The translations under genes and the position numbers were made by a program. Below are positions 42,400 to 49,855 of a DNA stretch of 49,855 bases, one piece after another (the first letter of the stretch is position 1; the number at the start of each line of letters is the position of its first letter). The notes beneath the pieces are model-generated. The model did not search any database. It had not been told where the DNA came from and saw only the letters and a list, made by a program, of their open reading frames with translations. The stretch spans positions 1-49,855 of the forward strand of contig JAMLHF010000032.1 in assembly GCA_023957275.1 (NCBI GenBank), given 5' to 3'. This stretch comes from Lentimicrobium sp. GTDB lineage: Bacteria > Bacteroidota > Bacteroidia > Bacteroidales > Lentimicrobiaceae.

Positions 42400-42420
42400 C
42401 AGGGTAAAGCACTTTCCCTG
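42400..42420. terminator. Hairpin between convergent pccB and ABC exporter genes
   Basis: CAGGGTAAAG (42400-42409) pairs with CTTTCCCTG (42412-42420) around a 2-nt centre with one bulge. No clear T-tract follows on either strand, so this is a weak or bidirectional terminator. Confidence 0.45.
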
Positions 42421-42425
42421 CAGGT

Positions 42426-44201
42426 TCATGACCTGTACTGCAGCTCGCTCAGGCCGCGATATAACCCGTCCGCTGATCTGAGAAGTTCTTCATGGGTCCC
42501 TTTTTCCACGATGCGGCCCTGATCCATTACCAGGATCAGATCGGCCTTGCGAATGGTCGACAGGCGGTGGGCAATTACGATGGAGGTGCGGCCTTCCATC
42601 AGCTTTTCGAGGGCATCCTGCACCAGGCGTTCATTCTCACTATCAAGGGAAGAAGTGGCTTCGTCCAGTATCAGGATGCGCGGGTCTTTCAGTACCGCCC
42701 TGGCAATGGCGATGCGCTGCCGCTGTCCGCCCGAAAGCTGGGTGCCCCGTTCTCCCACCAGTGTATCAAGTCCCTGAGGCAATTTTGAGATAAACTCCCA
42801 GGCGTTGGCCCTGCGGGCAGCTTCTTCCACCATCTCAGGGGATGCATCCAGGCGTCCGTAGGCGATGTTCTCGCGTATGCTGCCCCCGAAAAGAAAGATA
42901 TCCTGAGGCACCACGGCCATCTGCGCCCGTAAAACCGAAAGCGGTATATTCTCTGCATTATGACCATCAAACGATATCTGGCCGAAAACCGGATCATACA
43001 AACGGAGGAGCAGGTTTACCAACGTTGATTTTCCGGCACCGCTCGGGCCTACCAGGGCAACCAGCGAACCCGGCCTGATCTCCGCACTGATGCGATCGAT
43101 GACATTTACATCGGTGCGCGAAGGGTAAGCAAAACTGACTTCATCCAGCCGGATATGGCCCCTGAGATGACCGGAGGCGGGGATTTCCCTGACCTCTTCC
43201 ACCGGTTCGGGGGTTTCCCCGAAAATATCGAACAGGTCTTCGGTGGCCCCGATAAACTTCTGCACCCTGGCAAAAACGTCGGCCAGCCCGCCGATGGTAC
43301 CTCCGATAAAAACGGTATAAATCACAAATGAAAAGAGTTCTCCGGTTGTAATTTCGCCGGATGACAGCAGGGCCGCGCCTTTCCAGATAACGGCCACCAT
43401 GGTTCCGAAGATGCCGAGAATGACAAAGGATGAGAAAGCGCCGCGGACACGCCCGTTTTTAATGCCGGTTTGTGCAATATCTTCCGTGATGTCGCGATAC
43501 CTTTTCATCTCAAAAAACTCGTTGGTGAAGGTTTTCACACTTTGCACCCCCTGCAGGGTTTCCTCAACAATGGTGTTGGAGTCGGCCACCTGGGCCTGTG
43601 CTTTTTTGCTCAGTTTCCGGATATACCTGCCAAAAAATCCGACAAGGAGAAAAACCCCCGGGACCACAGCCAGCATAAAGAGGGTTAATTTGACTGAAGT
43701 TACTGCCATCAGCACAATACCACCGCTGATGATGATGATCTGCCGGATAAATTCAGCCAGCGTGCTGGTAAGCGCGTCCTGGAGCAAAGTAATGTCTGAA
43801 GAGATCCTGCTGTTGAGTTCACCTACCCTGCGTTGCTGAAAAAATTTCATGGGCAGCCGGATAAGGTGGTTGAAGGTGTGCCTCCGCAGATCGGCCAGCG
43901 CCCGCTCAGCCACCTGCACAAAAAGATAAATCCTGAAATATGAAAACAGCGACTGGGCCACCAGTACCAGCACCAGGATCAGCGCCAGCCGGTTAATCTC
44001 CGCTCCCAGCTTCCCGCTGTTGCCATATTCAACCAGCTCGCCCAGCAATTTCGGAAACAACAGGCTGGTGGCGCTTGATCCGAATAAAAACAGCAATCCC
44101 AGGCCATACGTCCATTTGTAAGGCTTCAGGTATTGAAACAATCGGGAAAACCGGCGCAGGCCTGGCAGGGTAATCTTGCGTTTCAGGTTGTCATCGCTCA
44201 T
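42426..44201 (-). CDS. MsbA-like ABC exporter (fused TMD-NBD half transporter)
   Basis: A 591-residue protein. The N-terminal ABC1 membrane domain has six helices (about 30-320; LGLLFLFGSSATSLLFPKLLGEL, RLALILVLVLVAQSLFSYFRIYL and others). The NBD has Walker A GPSGAGKST (385-393), Q-loop Q433, signature LSGGQ (489-493), Walker B ILILD with E514, and switch H545. It works as a homo- or heterodimer to export lipids, drugs or peptides; the substrate is not known. It is the only ATP-binding ABC subunit in the window, and it has its own membrane domain, so it is not an obvious partner for the ABC-2 permeases at 16.9-19.4 kb. Confidence 0.95.
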   Translation of the reverse strand: MSDDNLKRKITLPGLRRFSRLFQYLKPYKWTYGLGLLFLFGSSATSLLFPKLLGELVEYGNSGKLGAEINRLALILVLVLVAQSLFSYFRIYLFVQVAERALADLRRHTFNHLIRLPMKFFQQRRVGELNSRISSDITLLQDALTSTLAEFIRQIIIISGGIVLMAVTSVKLTLFMLAVVPGVFLLVGFFGRYIRKLSKKAQAQVADSNTIVEETLQGVQSVKTFTNEFFEMKRYRDITEDIAQTGIKNGRVRGAFSSFVILGIFGTMVAVIWKGAALLSSGEITTGELFSFVIYTVFIGGTIGGLADVFARVQKFIGATEDLFDIFGETPEPVEEVREIPASGHLRGHIRLDEVSFAYPSRTDVNVIDRISAEIRPGSLVALVGPSGAGKSTLVNLLLRLYDPVFGQISFDGHNAENIPLSVLRAQMAVVPQDIFLFGGSIRENIAYGRLDASPEMVEEAARRANAWEFISKLPQGLDTLVGERGTQLSGGQRQRIAIARAVLKDPRILILDEATSSLDSENERLVQDALEKLMEGRTSIVIAHRLSTIRKADLILVMDQGRIVEKGTHEELLRSADGLYRGLSELQYRS

Positions 44202-44306
44202 CGGGGAAGCTGTTTCAGAAGGTTGTCACTATAACAAACAGCTCCGGGGAAAGTTGGATGCCCGAAGTTTTACCGGGCAACACAAAACGGCCGGCATCTC
44301 ATAAAC

Positions 44307-45005
44307 CTACGATTCCCGGCAACGGGCAACTATGGCTTTGACATGGATCCGGTTGGTATTCAGTACCGGGATACCGGCATAAGCCGGCTGGGTAAGGATC
44401 AGCGGAAATTCGGTACATCCCAGGATCAGGCTGTCGATTTGCTGCTGTTGCACCATATTTTCTATAATCCTAATCAGCAGTTCACGGGTATCATCCCTGA
44501 AAATCCCCAACTCAATTTCGGTGAAGAGTTTATGATGCAACATTTCCCGGTCTTCCTTTCCGGGGGCCACCACCTCCATTCCTTTCTGCCGGAAAGCGTC
44601 GGGATAGAATGATGCATCCATGGTAAAGCCGGTGCCAAACAGCCCGGGCCGTTTCAGCCCCAGGCGCAGGGCTTCGGTCCGGGTGGCTTCCACAATGCTG
44701 ATCAACGGCAGTCCGGCGCGTTCACTGATTTCATCGAAAAAAATATGGGGTGTATTGGCGGTGATGGCGGCAAAATCAGCTCCCGCATCCTTAAGCCGCG
44801 CGATGGCATCAGCCAGATAAACGATTGCTCCGTTATAATTGCCTGATTGCATAAAGCCCAGCAATTTCCCGAGATTTACGCTGTAGATGATAATCTCGGG
44901 GTAGATCATCCCGCCGCTGTCATCCTTAAATGCATCAATAATGCCTTTGTAATAGTCAACCGTCGCTTCGGGGCCCGTGCCGCCGATCAATCCTATTTTT
45001 TTCAT
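44307..45005 (-). CDS. Aspartate/glutamate racemase-family protein, first Cys replaced
   Basis: A 232-residue protein of the Asp/Glu/hydantoin racemase family. The start MKKIGLIGGTGPEATVDYYKG and the second catalytic motif LILGCTEFPL (C197) are standard. The first motif, normally C-N-T-x-H, reads A83-N-T-P-H, so the Cys is Ala. Two-Cys racemases need both residues, so racemisation by the usual route is unlikely; a one-base mechanism or other chemistry is possible. It lies 105 nt upstream of the ABC exporter gene and 70 nt downstream of the C_GCAxxG gene, all on the minus strand. Confidence 0.88.
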   Translation of the reverse strand: MKKIGLIGGTGPEATVDYYKGIIDAFKDDSGGMIYPEIIIYSVNLGKLLGFMQSGNYNGAIVYLADAIARLKDAGADFAAITANTPHIFFDEISERAGLPLISIVEATRTEALRLGLKRPGLFGTGFTMDASFYPDAFRQKGMEVVAPGKEDREMLHHKLFTEIELGIFRDDTRELLIRIIENMVQQQQIDSLILGCTEFPLILTQPAYAGIPVLNTNRIHVKAIVARCRES

Positions 45006-45075
45006 AAAGTTGAGTTTGCTGATGACAAACAGTTAATAATTTACCATATTCCGCTTATTGACAGGCGGGGAGCTT

Positions 45076-45555
45076 CTACCCCGGCCCCGGTGACCTTTGC
45101 CGGTCTGCAGCAGAATACTTCTGCAGGATTTCCTCCAGGATCATGGCCGCTCCTTCAATTAGTAGAGGACATACCGACAGAAAAGCCCCGCTGCGTTTCG
45201 CTTCTTCGCGACCTTCCGCTGTACTGAGGTCGTGTTGCAGCAATTTATTGCAGTGCAGATCGCCAAAGCGGTGCTCAAAGGCCTGAAGAAATTCACCCGA
45301 GATCTGCCGGACCTCCGCTTTTGCAGATGCTTCATCTGCCGGCGAATACCCGTAATGCAGTCCGATGACCATCAGGGATCCGCTCACCGCCCCGCAGATT
45401 TCTCCTCTTGAAGCGATGCCTCCGCCGAAAGCGGAACCCAGCCTGAAAGCGGAAACATCATCCCTGAAAAATTGACGGCCAAAGGGATAAAGAATGGATT
45501 GGGCGCAGTTGAATCCGCTTTCAAATGTTGTTACTGCTTCTCTTGATCTGGACAT
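45076..45555 (-). CDS. C_GCAxxG_C_C family protein
   Basis: A 159-residue protein with the defining cysteines: C17 in FNCAQSIL, C54 in GEICGAVSG, C102 in LHCNKLL and C129 in VCPLLIEGA. The family is thought to be redox- or metal-linked and is often annotated as a putative redox protein; its role is not known. The helical N-terminal part and Gly-rich LGSAFGGGIAS are typical. It lies upstream of the racemase-family gene on the same strand. Confidence 0.9.
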   Translation of the reverse strand: MSRSREAVTTFESGFNCAQSILYPFGRQFFRDDVSAFRLGSAFGGGIASRGEICGAVSGSLMVIGLHYGYSPADEASAKAEVRQISGEFLQAFEHRFGDLHCNKLLQHDLSTAEGREEAKRSGAFLSVCPLLIEGAAMILEEILQKYSAADRQRSPGPG

Positions 45556-45600
45556 ACTTTTGAATTAACTCATTGATTCAGAATAATCTTAAAATAAGCT

Positions 45601-45649
45601 GCTCCGGAAAGCCGGAGCCTGACCGGGGATTGTCAGTCAGAAATCCCCG
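45601..45649 (-). terminator. Tandem hairpins downstream of the GT39 gene
   Basis: Two perfect stems in a row: CGGGGATT/AATCCCCG (45624-45631 with 45642-45649) and GCTCCGG/CCGGAGC (45601-45607 with 45612-45618). On the minus strand a T-rich stretch (TTATTTTAAG) follows a few bases after the second. They lie about 100 nt past the glycosyltransferase stop codon and before the next gene. Confidence 0.55.
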
Positions 45650-45750
45650 CATTACCGGTTTCCGCTCAATCTTCCCGCGTTTCAATCCCTGAGACGCTGC
45701 ATCTCATCTTTCTTCCGGTCTTTCTGCCTTTAAGTTAAAAAATCGCTTTA

Positions 45751-47289
45751 TCACCCGTAAATCCTGAACCCTTTCCATTCCTTTTCAACCGAGAATTTCG
45801 GCCCCCGAAGAACATATACGGGCATTTCGCGCTGCGGCCGGGTACAGTCGGGGCAGAAGACCACTGCTGCTTTTTCAACGCTGTCGAACATGGATTTTAC
45901 CTTTTCGATGTTCACGGCAACCGCGATGTAGGTTTTAACGGAATCGGGGGGCGGGCCCCAGGTGTGAAAAGCATTGTGTGTGGCATAAACGGCCGGCAAT
46001 CCCAGTTCCGGGCCATAGAGTTCCAGGGCCCCGGCATGGCCGTAGTTGGATGAAATAATCACTGCATGCTGCCTTTCGGCAGGTGGCAGGGCATGGTAAA
46101 CGCCGGCCACTTCCACTGCCAGTTCGCGCCAGCCAAGACGATCGGCCAGCCATTGCGGGATGGGCTCGCCCTTCTTACCCTCTTCAATGTCCATCTTCAG
46201 CCCAAGCCAGGCAATATGCGCTTTCAGACGGTCGGGTGGCAAAAGAGGGGCAAATACCGGAGCGAGCAGAACGCCGCCGGCCAGCATCACCACTGTCAGT
46301 GAAACCTGCACGCCGCGTTGCCAGGCTTTTTTAAGCGTGTGCTCCATGGCAACAGCTCCGAAAGCCATAAAAAATGTGTAAATTGAAGCAATCCTGTCGG
46401 GCCTGCTCGACTGCCCGGCGATCATCACCGCCATCAGAAACAGGTATGCGTATAACATCAGGCGGAAGTCCCTCCCCTTTCGGAAAATAAGCGCAATAAT
46501 TCCGGCAAACCACAACGGAAAAGTAGCCGGGTTAACAAAAATTATCTGTTCCGTCAGAATCTGAAGCGGAGATTTTTCGATGTTCTTTCCGGTGAAGGAG
46601 TTACGATAAAGTTCAAGCGATGGGAAACCATTGGCAACCTGCCAGATCAGGTTTGGCAGCAGAATAACAAAGGCGGCCAGGCCGCCCCAAAGAATCCACC
46701 GGTTAAACAACAGGCGGCGTCTGCCTGAAATCAGTATCCCGATCACCAGGGCAAACCCGTAGAGCACAAAGGTGTGTTTATTCTGAAGTCCGATGCCCGA
46801 AAGTATGCCGATAGCCAGCCAATTACGGGGATCATTGTCCTGCACCATTTTCACCACAAAATATACCACCCCTGTCCAGATCAGCGGTTCAAAGGCATTC
46901 ATCGAATAGAAACTGCCGAAGATCAGGAAAACCGGCATTACCATAACTCCCAGACAGGCCAGCAGCAGGCTGAATGGTCCGCCGCCCAACCGCCGCGTAA
47001 TTAACCCGGTGACAAATACTGTTGCCGCCATGCTGAGTGCCGGCAACAACCGCACTGCAAAAGTGTTTTCGCCAAACAACCATTGCACCGCAGCAAGCAA
47101 TGCAAGAGAGAGCGGAGGCTGATCGATGTAACCCCAGGCCGGACGCCGGGCACAGGAGAGAAAATAGACTTCGTCGATAAAAAATCCGTATGGCTTCACA
47201 AAACTGCTGAACATCAGCAGAACAAACAAAACAAATGACAGCGCCAAAGGAATCGGAAGTCTTACCGGAACTTTAACATTTGGTGACAT
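45751..47289 (-). CDS. GT39/ArnT-like membrane glycosyltransferase
   Basis: MSPNVKVPVRLPIPLALSFV at 47289 is preferred (512 residues; the frame opens at 47334, before the likely start site). About ten to twelve TM helices occupy 12-350. The first periplasmic loop holds the acidic pair D39-E40 and GYIDQPPLSLALLAAVQWLFG (53 on), the signature of dolichyl-phosphate-mannose mannosyltransferase-like proteins. A soluble C-terminal domain (about 365-512) includes VFCPDC. It probably transfers a sugar from a polyprenyl-phosphate donor to an envelope lipid or protein in the periplasm. Donor and acceptor are unknown. Confidence 0.9.
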   Translation of the reverse strand: MSPNVKVPVRLPIPLALSFVLFVLLMFSSFVKPYGFFIDEVYFLSCARRPAWGYIDQPPLSLALLAAVQWLFGENTFAVRLLPALSMAATVFVTGLITRRLGGGPFSLLLACLGVMVMPVFLIFGSFYSMNAFEPLIWTGVVYFVVKMVQDNDPRNWLAIGILSGIGLQNKHTFVLYGFALVIGILISGRRRLLFNRWILWGGLAAFVILLPNLIWQVANGFPSLELYRNSFTGKNIEKSPLQILTEQIIFVNPATFPLWFAGIIALIFRKGRDFRLMLYAYLFLMAVMIAGQSSRPDRIASIYTFFMAFGAVAMEHTLKKAWQRGVQVSLTVVMLAGGVLLAPVFAPLLPPDRLKAHIAWLGLKMDIEEGKKGEPIPQWLADRLGWRELAVEVAGVYHALPPAERQHAVIISSNYGHAGALELYGPELGLPAVYATHNAFHTWGPPPDSVKTYIAVAVNIEKVKSMFDSVEKAAVVFCPDCTRPQREMPVYVLRGPKFSVEKEWKGFRIYG

Positions 47290-47321
47290 ATTGTTTGGGA
47301 AGGTTTGGATATTTGAGCAGA

Positions 47322-47329
47322 TAAAGGTA
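47322..47329 (-). promoter_or_regulatory. Candidate -7 box TACCTTTA for the GT39 gene
   Basis: The minus strand reads TACCTTTA (7 of 8 to TACCTTTG), 32 nt before the ATG at 47289. It would exclude the upstream ATG at 47334 as start. Confidence 0.45.
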
Positions 47330-47432
47330 AACAATTCCGATTTTCCAGAAGACCTCAGTTAAAACCTGCTTCCCCTTTCACCAGGCGATATGCCCGGTTT
47401 ACCTGCATTATTGGCTGATTCCCCGGAAAATG

Positions 47433-47464
47433 TTTTCCGGATCCTGATCCGGTATTTACTTTTG
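47433..47464 (+). promoter_or_regulatory. Promoter of the methyltransferase gene
   Basis: -33-like TTTT (47433-47436), 20-nt spacer, -7 TACTTTTG (47457-47464). The start site should fall near 47471, which makes the ATG at 47486 more likely than that at 47477. Confidence 0.6.
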
Positions 47465-47485
47465 TCCTGATTTAAAATGATTATC

Positions 47486-48052
47486 ATGGAAAACAAACAA
47501 GTATGTCCCTGGTGGATGGGATATTTTTTGCTGAATCCCGTCAGGCGGATTTCTCACAAACCGGAACAGATCCTGCAGCCTTACCTTCAGCCGGGCATGA
47601 AAACCGTTGACTTTGGCTGTGCCATGGGTTATTTCAGCCTGCCGATGGCCCGGATGGTGGGCAAAGGGGGATCAGTCTATTGTTTTGATATTCAGCAGAA
47701 AATGCTCAGCAAACTCACTTCCAGGGCTTTAAAACACGGCTTATCAGATATCATAAAACCCATCCTGATCAATAATGAATCAGATATTTATGAAAACATA
47801 AAAGAATCCATAGATTTTGTTCTGCTGTTCGCTGTTGCCCACGAAGTCCCCGATCAGCAGAAACTTTTTACTGATCTTGCAATGATGATGAAACCCGGTT
47901 CACTGATGTTGTTTGCTGAACCGGCAGGTCATGTTTCACAACGTGAATTTGAACAATCAATTAAATACGCCGGACAGGCAGGCCTCGAAAAAGCAGAGGA
48001 AAAGACAATAAACCGCAGCATGAGTACCTTGCTGAGAAAAAGACAGGTTTAG
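47486..48052 (+). CDS. Class I SAM-dependent methyltransferase
   Basis: ATG 47486 (MENKQVCPWWMGYFLLNPVR, 188 residues) is preferred because the one at 47477 would leave only about 6 nt of leader. Motif I is VDFGCAMGYFSL (41-52) with D68 in VYCFDIQ as the likely ribose-binding acid, followed by FVLLFAVAHEVPDQQKLF and MKPGSLMLFAEPAGH (motifs IV and V). The substrate is unknown. It is transcribed alone. The tail ends STLLRKRQV. Confidence 0.9.
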   Translation: MENKQVCPWWMGYFLLNPVRRISHKPEQILQPYLQPGMKTVDFGCAMGYFSLPMARMVGKGGSVYCFDIQQKMLSKLTSRALKHGLSDIIKPILINNESDIYENIKESIDFVLLFAVAHEVPDQQKLFTDLAMMMKPGSLMLFAEPAGHVSQREFEQSIKYAGQAGLEKAEEKTINRSMSTLLRKRQV

Positions 48053-48381
48053 ATTACACTAAATTTCAGTCATACTACCTCACGGCGATCCATTAATTAA
48101 CTTTATAACAGAATTTGCTTTTTTTGGATGAATGAGCAGTTATAAAAACAACCCGCACAGGATAAGCCGGTCCTGTATTATTGGTTTTGAAGAAATTAGC
48201 TGAGATTACGGTAATAACGACAGAAAAAGTTACCTGACGACGGGGTAGTGTAATTGTATGACCAGATTAAAAAATGCTATCCGACAGCAGAAATTTTCTA
48301 TAAAATGATCTTTCCGTGAGCCGGTTTGATTAAAAACGGTGTATTAGCTGTCAGTTAATAACCAAATCAAACATAAAAATC
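48053..48381. other. Intergenic region, nothing recognised
   Basis: About 329 bp of AT-rich sequence between the methyltransferase and the beta-helix lipoprotein. No TAnnTTTG box at a useful position, hairpin terminator or RNA gene was found. Confidence 0.5.
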
Positions 48382-49830
48382 ATGAAAAGGTCACCTTTAT
48401 TCATGCTATCGCTGATGCTGATGGCATCTCTAACAATTTTCAGTTCATGCAAAAAAGACAAGGACACCGATCCTGACAACGATCCGGATAACAACAAGCC
48501 GGTACTGGTTTACAATGAAATCATCATCGGGATAACCGGCGTTACCTCACGCATTGAGATCGGGGCCACCGATCCCGACGGCGACGAACTCACCTACACC
48601 TGGACGCTGGTAACCTCGCCAACCGGATCGGCGCCTGTGATGACAGAACAGATGAACCGGGCCGATTTCACAACGGCCATTCCCGGTATCTACAATGTTG
48701 AGGTGGTGGTTAAAGACAATAAAGGAAGCCAGGCCGTTGCCAATGTAAGCCTTTATATCGGCGGAGAACTGCCTTCAAATATCAGCAGCAACACCACGCT
48801 TCCCGACCTGTTTACCGATGAGGCTTATCCTGATTATTATGCAAACCGTTCGGTGCAGATTACGGCAGGTCTTACGCTTGATGCCGGGGTAGTAATTGAG
48901 TGCGCCTCCGATGTAACAATTTTTGTGAACGGAGCCAACGCCTACCTTAATGCCGGAGGAACGGCATCCAGAAACATCATATTCAGGGGAAGCGAAAAGA
49001 TCAGGGGCTGGTGGAAAACCATCAACTTCAACTCGGTAAACCTGAACAACAAACTGGATCATGTGCAGGTACTTCATGCCGGAAGTTCTGCCATTGCCGG
49101 ATACAAGACTGCCATTTATATCAAAAGCAGTTCTTCTTACAGGGCAGCGATCACCAACACGAGGATATCACTGACCGATGGATACGGACTGTTTATTGAC
49201 GGAAATGATAACGGATTGATTGATTTTTCAGGAAATACATTTTCCGATAATTCGGATGCTCCCATGATGGTCGGAGCCCATAATCTGTATGCGCTTGATT
49301 ATGCCACGCAATACTCCGGTAACGGGATTCAGGCAATAGTTGTAAAGGGTCCGACAAATGCCCGGTTTGAATCAAGCGGAAGCATCAAAGCACTGGGTGT
49401 TGATTATCACTTTATGAGCAGTGCCGAACTACGGACAAATCTCACCTTTGAACCGGGAGTTACCTGCCTCTTCAATTCAGGGACGAGACTTTGGGTAACC
49501 TCTGACGGAGCAATTATTGCCAATGGCAGTGCCTCTGAGAAAATCACCTTTTCGGGAATCTTCGCAAGTCCGGGAGCCTGGAATGGAATAGAACTGGCGT
49601 CCGCTTCCCCCGAAAACAGTATTGATCACGCGATTATCAGTTATGGAGGCAACAGCAGCGGACGGGATGCAAACATTTATATGTCTAATTCTTCAAAACT
49701 TTCACTTACCAACAGTACCATCTCCGACAGCCAGACCTGGGGCATATTTCTGGCTGCCGGTTCCCCCGAACTCACAGAAAGCAATAATACATTCAGCAAT
49801 AATGCTTCAGGTGACATCGGAGGAATTTAA
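48382..49830 (+). CDS. Surface lipoprotein with PKD/Ig-like domain and right-handed beta-helix
   Basis: A 482-residue protein with lipobox FSSC (C23) and the charged stretch KKDKDTDPDNDPDNNKP, very like the 9646 lipoprotein. A PKD/Ig-like domain (about 40-128) has IEIGATDPDGDELTYTWTLV and GIYNVEVVVKDNKGSQAVANV. The rest is parallel beta-helix (about 135-482) with repeats such as ITAGLTLDAGVVIECASDVTIF, LDHVQVLHAGSS, IDFSGNTFSDNS and LTNSTISDSQTWGIFLA. Such proteins are surface-exposed adhesins or glycan-binding proteins; no catalytic residues were identified. The stop codon is inside the window, so the gene is complete. Confidence 0.88.
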   Translation: MKRSPLFMLSLMLMASLTIFSSCKKDKDTDPDNDPDNNKPVLVYNEIIIGITGVTSRIEIGATDPDGDELTYTWTLVTSPTGSAPVMTEQMNRADFTTAIPGIYNVEVVVKDNKGSQAVANVSLYIGGELPSNISSNTTLPDLFTDEAYPDYYANRSVQITAGLTLDAGVVIECASDVTIFVNGANAYLNAGGTASRNIIFRGSEKIRGWWKTINFNSVNLNNKLDHVQVLHAGSSAIAGYKTAIYIKSSSSYRAAITNTRISLTDGYGLFIDGNDNGLIDFSGNTFSDNSDAPMMVGAHNLYALDYATQYSGNGIQAIVVKGPTNARFESSGSIKALGVDYHFMSSAELRTNLTFEPGVTCLFNSGTRLWVTSDGAIIANGSASEKITFSGIFASPGAWNGIELASASPENSIDHAIISYGGNSSGRDANIYMSNSSKLSLTNSTISDSQTWGIFLAAGSPELTESNNTFSNNASGDIGGI

Positions 49831-49855
49831 ACCAGGTCTCGTTAAAATAAAATCT

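Noticed and set aside
42426-44201. ATPase partner for the ABC-2 permeases
   Set aside because: It carries its own six-helix membrane domain and lies far away, so it is a complete half transporter in its own right.

Overview
The window reads as chromosomal DNA of a Bacteroidota bacterium (Bacteroidales-like; genus not resolvable by eye). The grounds are a type IX secretion sorting domain, lipoproteins with charged residues straight after the lipobox cysteine, a PorT-type outer-membrane barrel, a fused DAHP synthase/chorismate mutase, and repeated promoter boxes of the Bacteroidetes form (-7 TAnnTTTG, sometimes with -33 TTTG about 20 nt upstream). No rRNA, CRISPR array, transposase, integrase or phage block was seen. 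One tRNA is present.

Layout. 0-2.6 kb: the end of a TPR sensor kinase and its LuxR-type regulator. 2.7-7 kb: a lipoprotein, a TPM-domain protein and an unrecognised helical protein preceded by an untracked 50-residue ORF. 7.2-13.2 kb: six exported or surface proteins in one direction, ending in a T9SS-sorted protein tightly coupled to a peptidase S74 fibre-like protein, then a strong terminator. 13.6-20.2 kb: a TetR regulator and an export operon (TolC, HlyD, two ABC-2 permeases, OM barrel) closed by a terminator. A 19-of-23-base site is shared by the tetR and tolC upstream regions, so the TetR protein is the likely regulator of both. No ATPase gene lies in the operon.

20.2-24.2 kb: aromatic amino-acid entry enzyme, HflX GTPase, a P-loop kinase-like protein and a membrane protein. 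24.2-30.6 kb, minus strand: M16 metalloprotease, arginine deiminase, QueG and RuvB. 30.9-33.2 kb: two paralogous double-UspA proteins flanking a SPOR protein. 33.3-35.4 kb: class II aldolase diverging from an eIF2B/R15P-isomerase-fold protein that lacks the usual catalytic cysteine. 35.7-37.0 kb: surface lipoprotein, degenerate repeats and tRNA-Arg(CCG).

37.2-42.4 kb: a HAD phosphatase, then the three parts of an acyl-CoA (probably propionyl-CoA) carboxylase: biotin carboxylase, biotin carrier and carboxyltransferase. The last two are separated by about 480 bp of repeats. 42.4-47.3 kb, minus strand: MsbA-like ABC exporter, an Asp/Glu racemase-family protein with a substituted first cysteine, a C_GCAxxG_C_C protein and a GT39-like glycosyltransferase. 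47.5-49.8 kb: a methyltransferase and a beta-helix surface lipoprotein.

Most of the content is ordinary core or accessory Bacteroidota metabolism and envelope biology. The best leads are the TetR-linked ATPase-less export operon with its paired operator, the palindrome filling the uspA promoter spacer, two enzymes with substituted catalytic residues, and intergenic repeat families. No complete, clearly novel system is proven by sequence alone.
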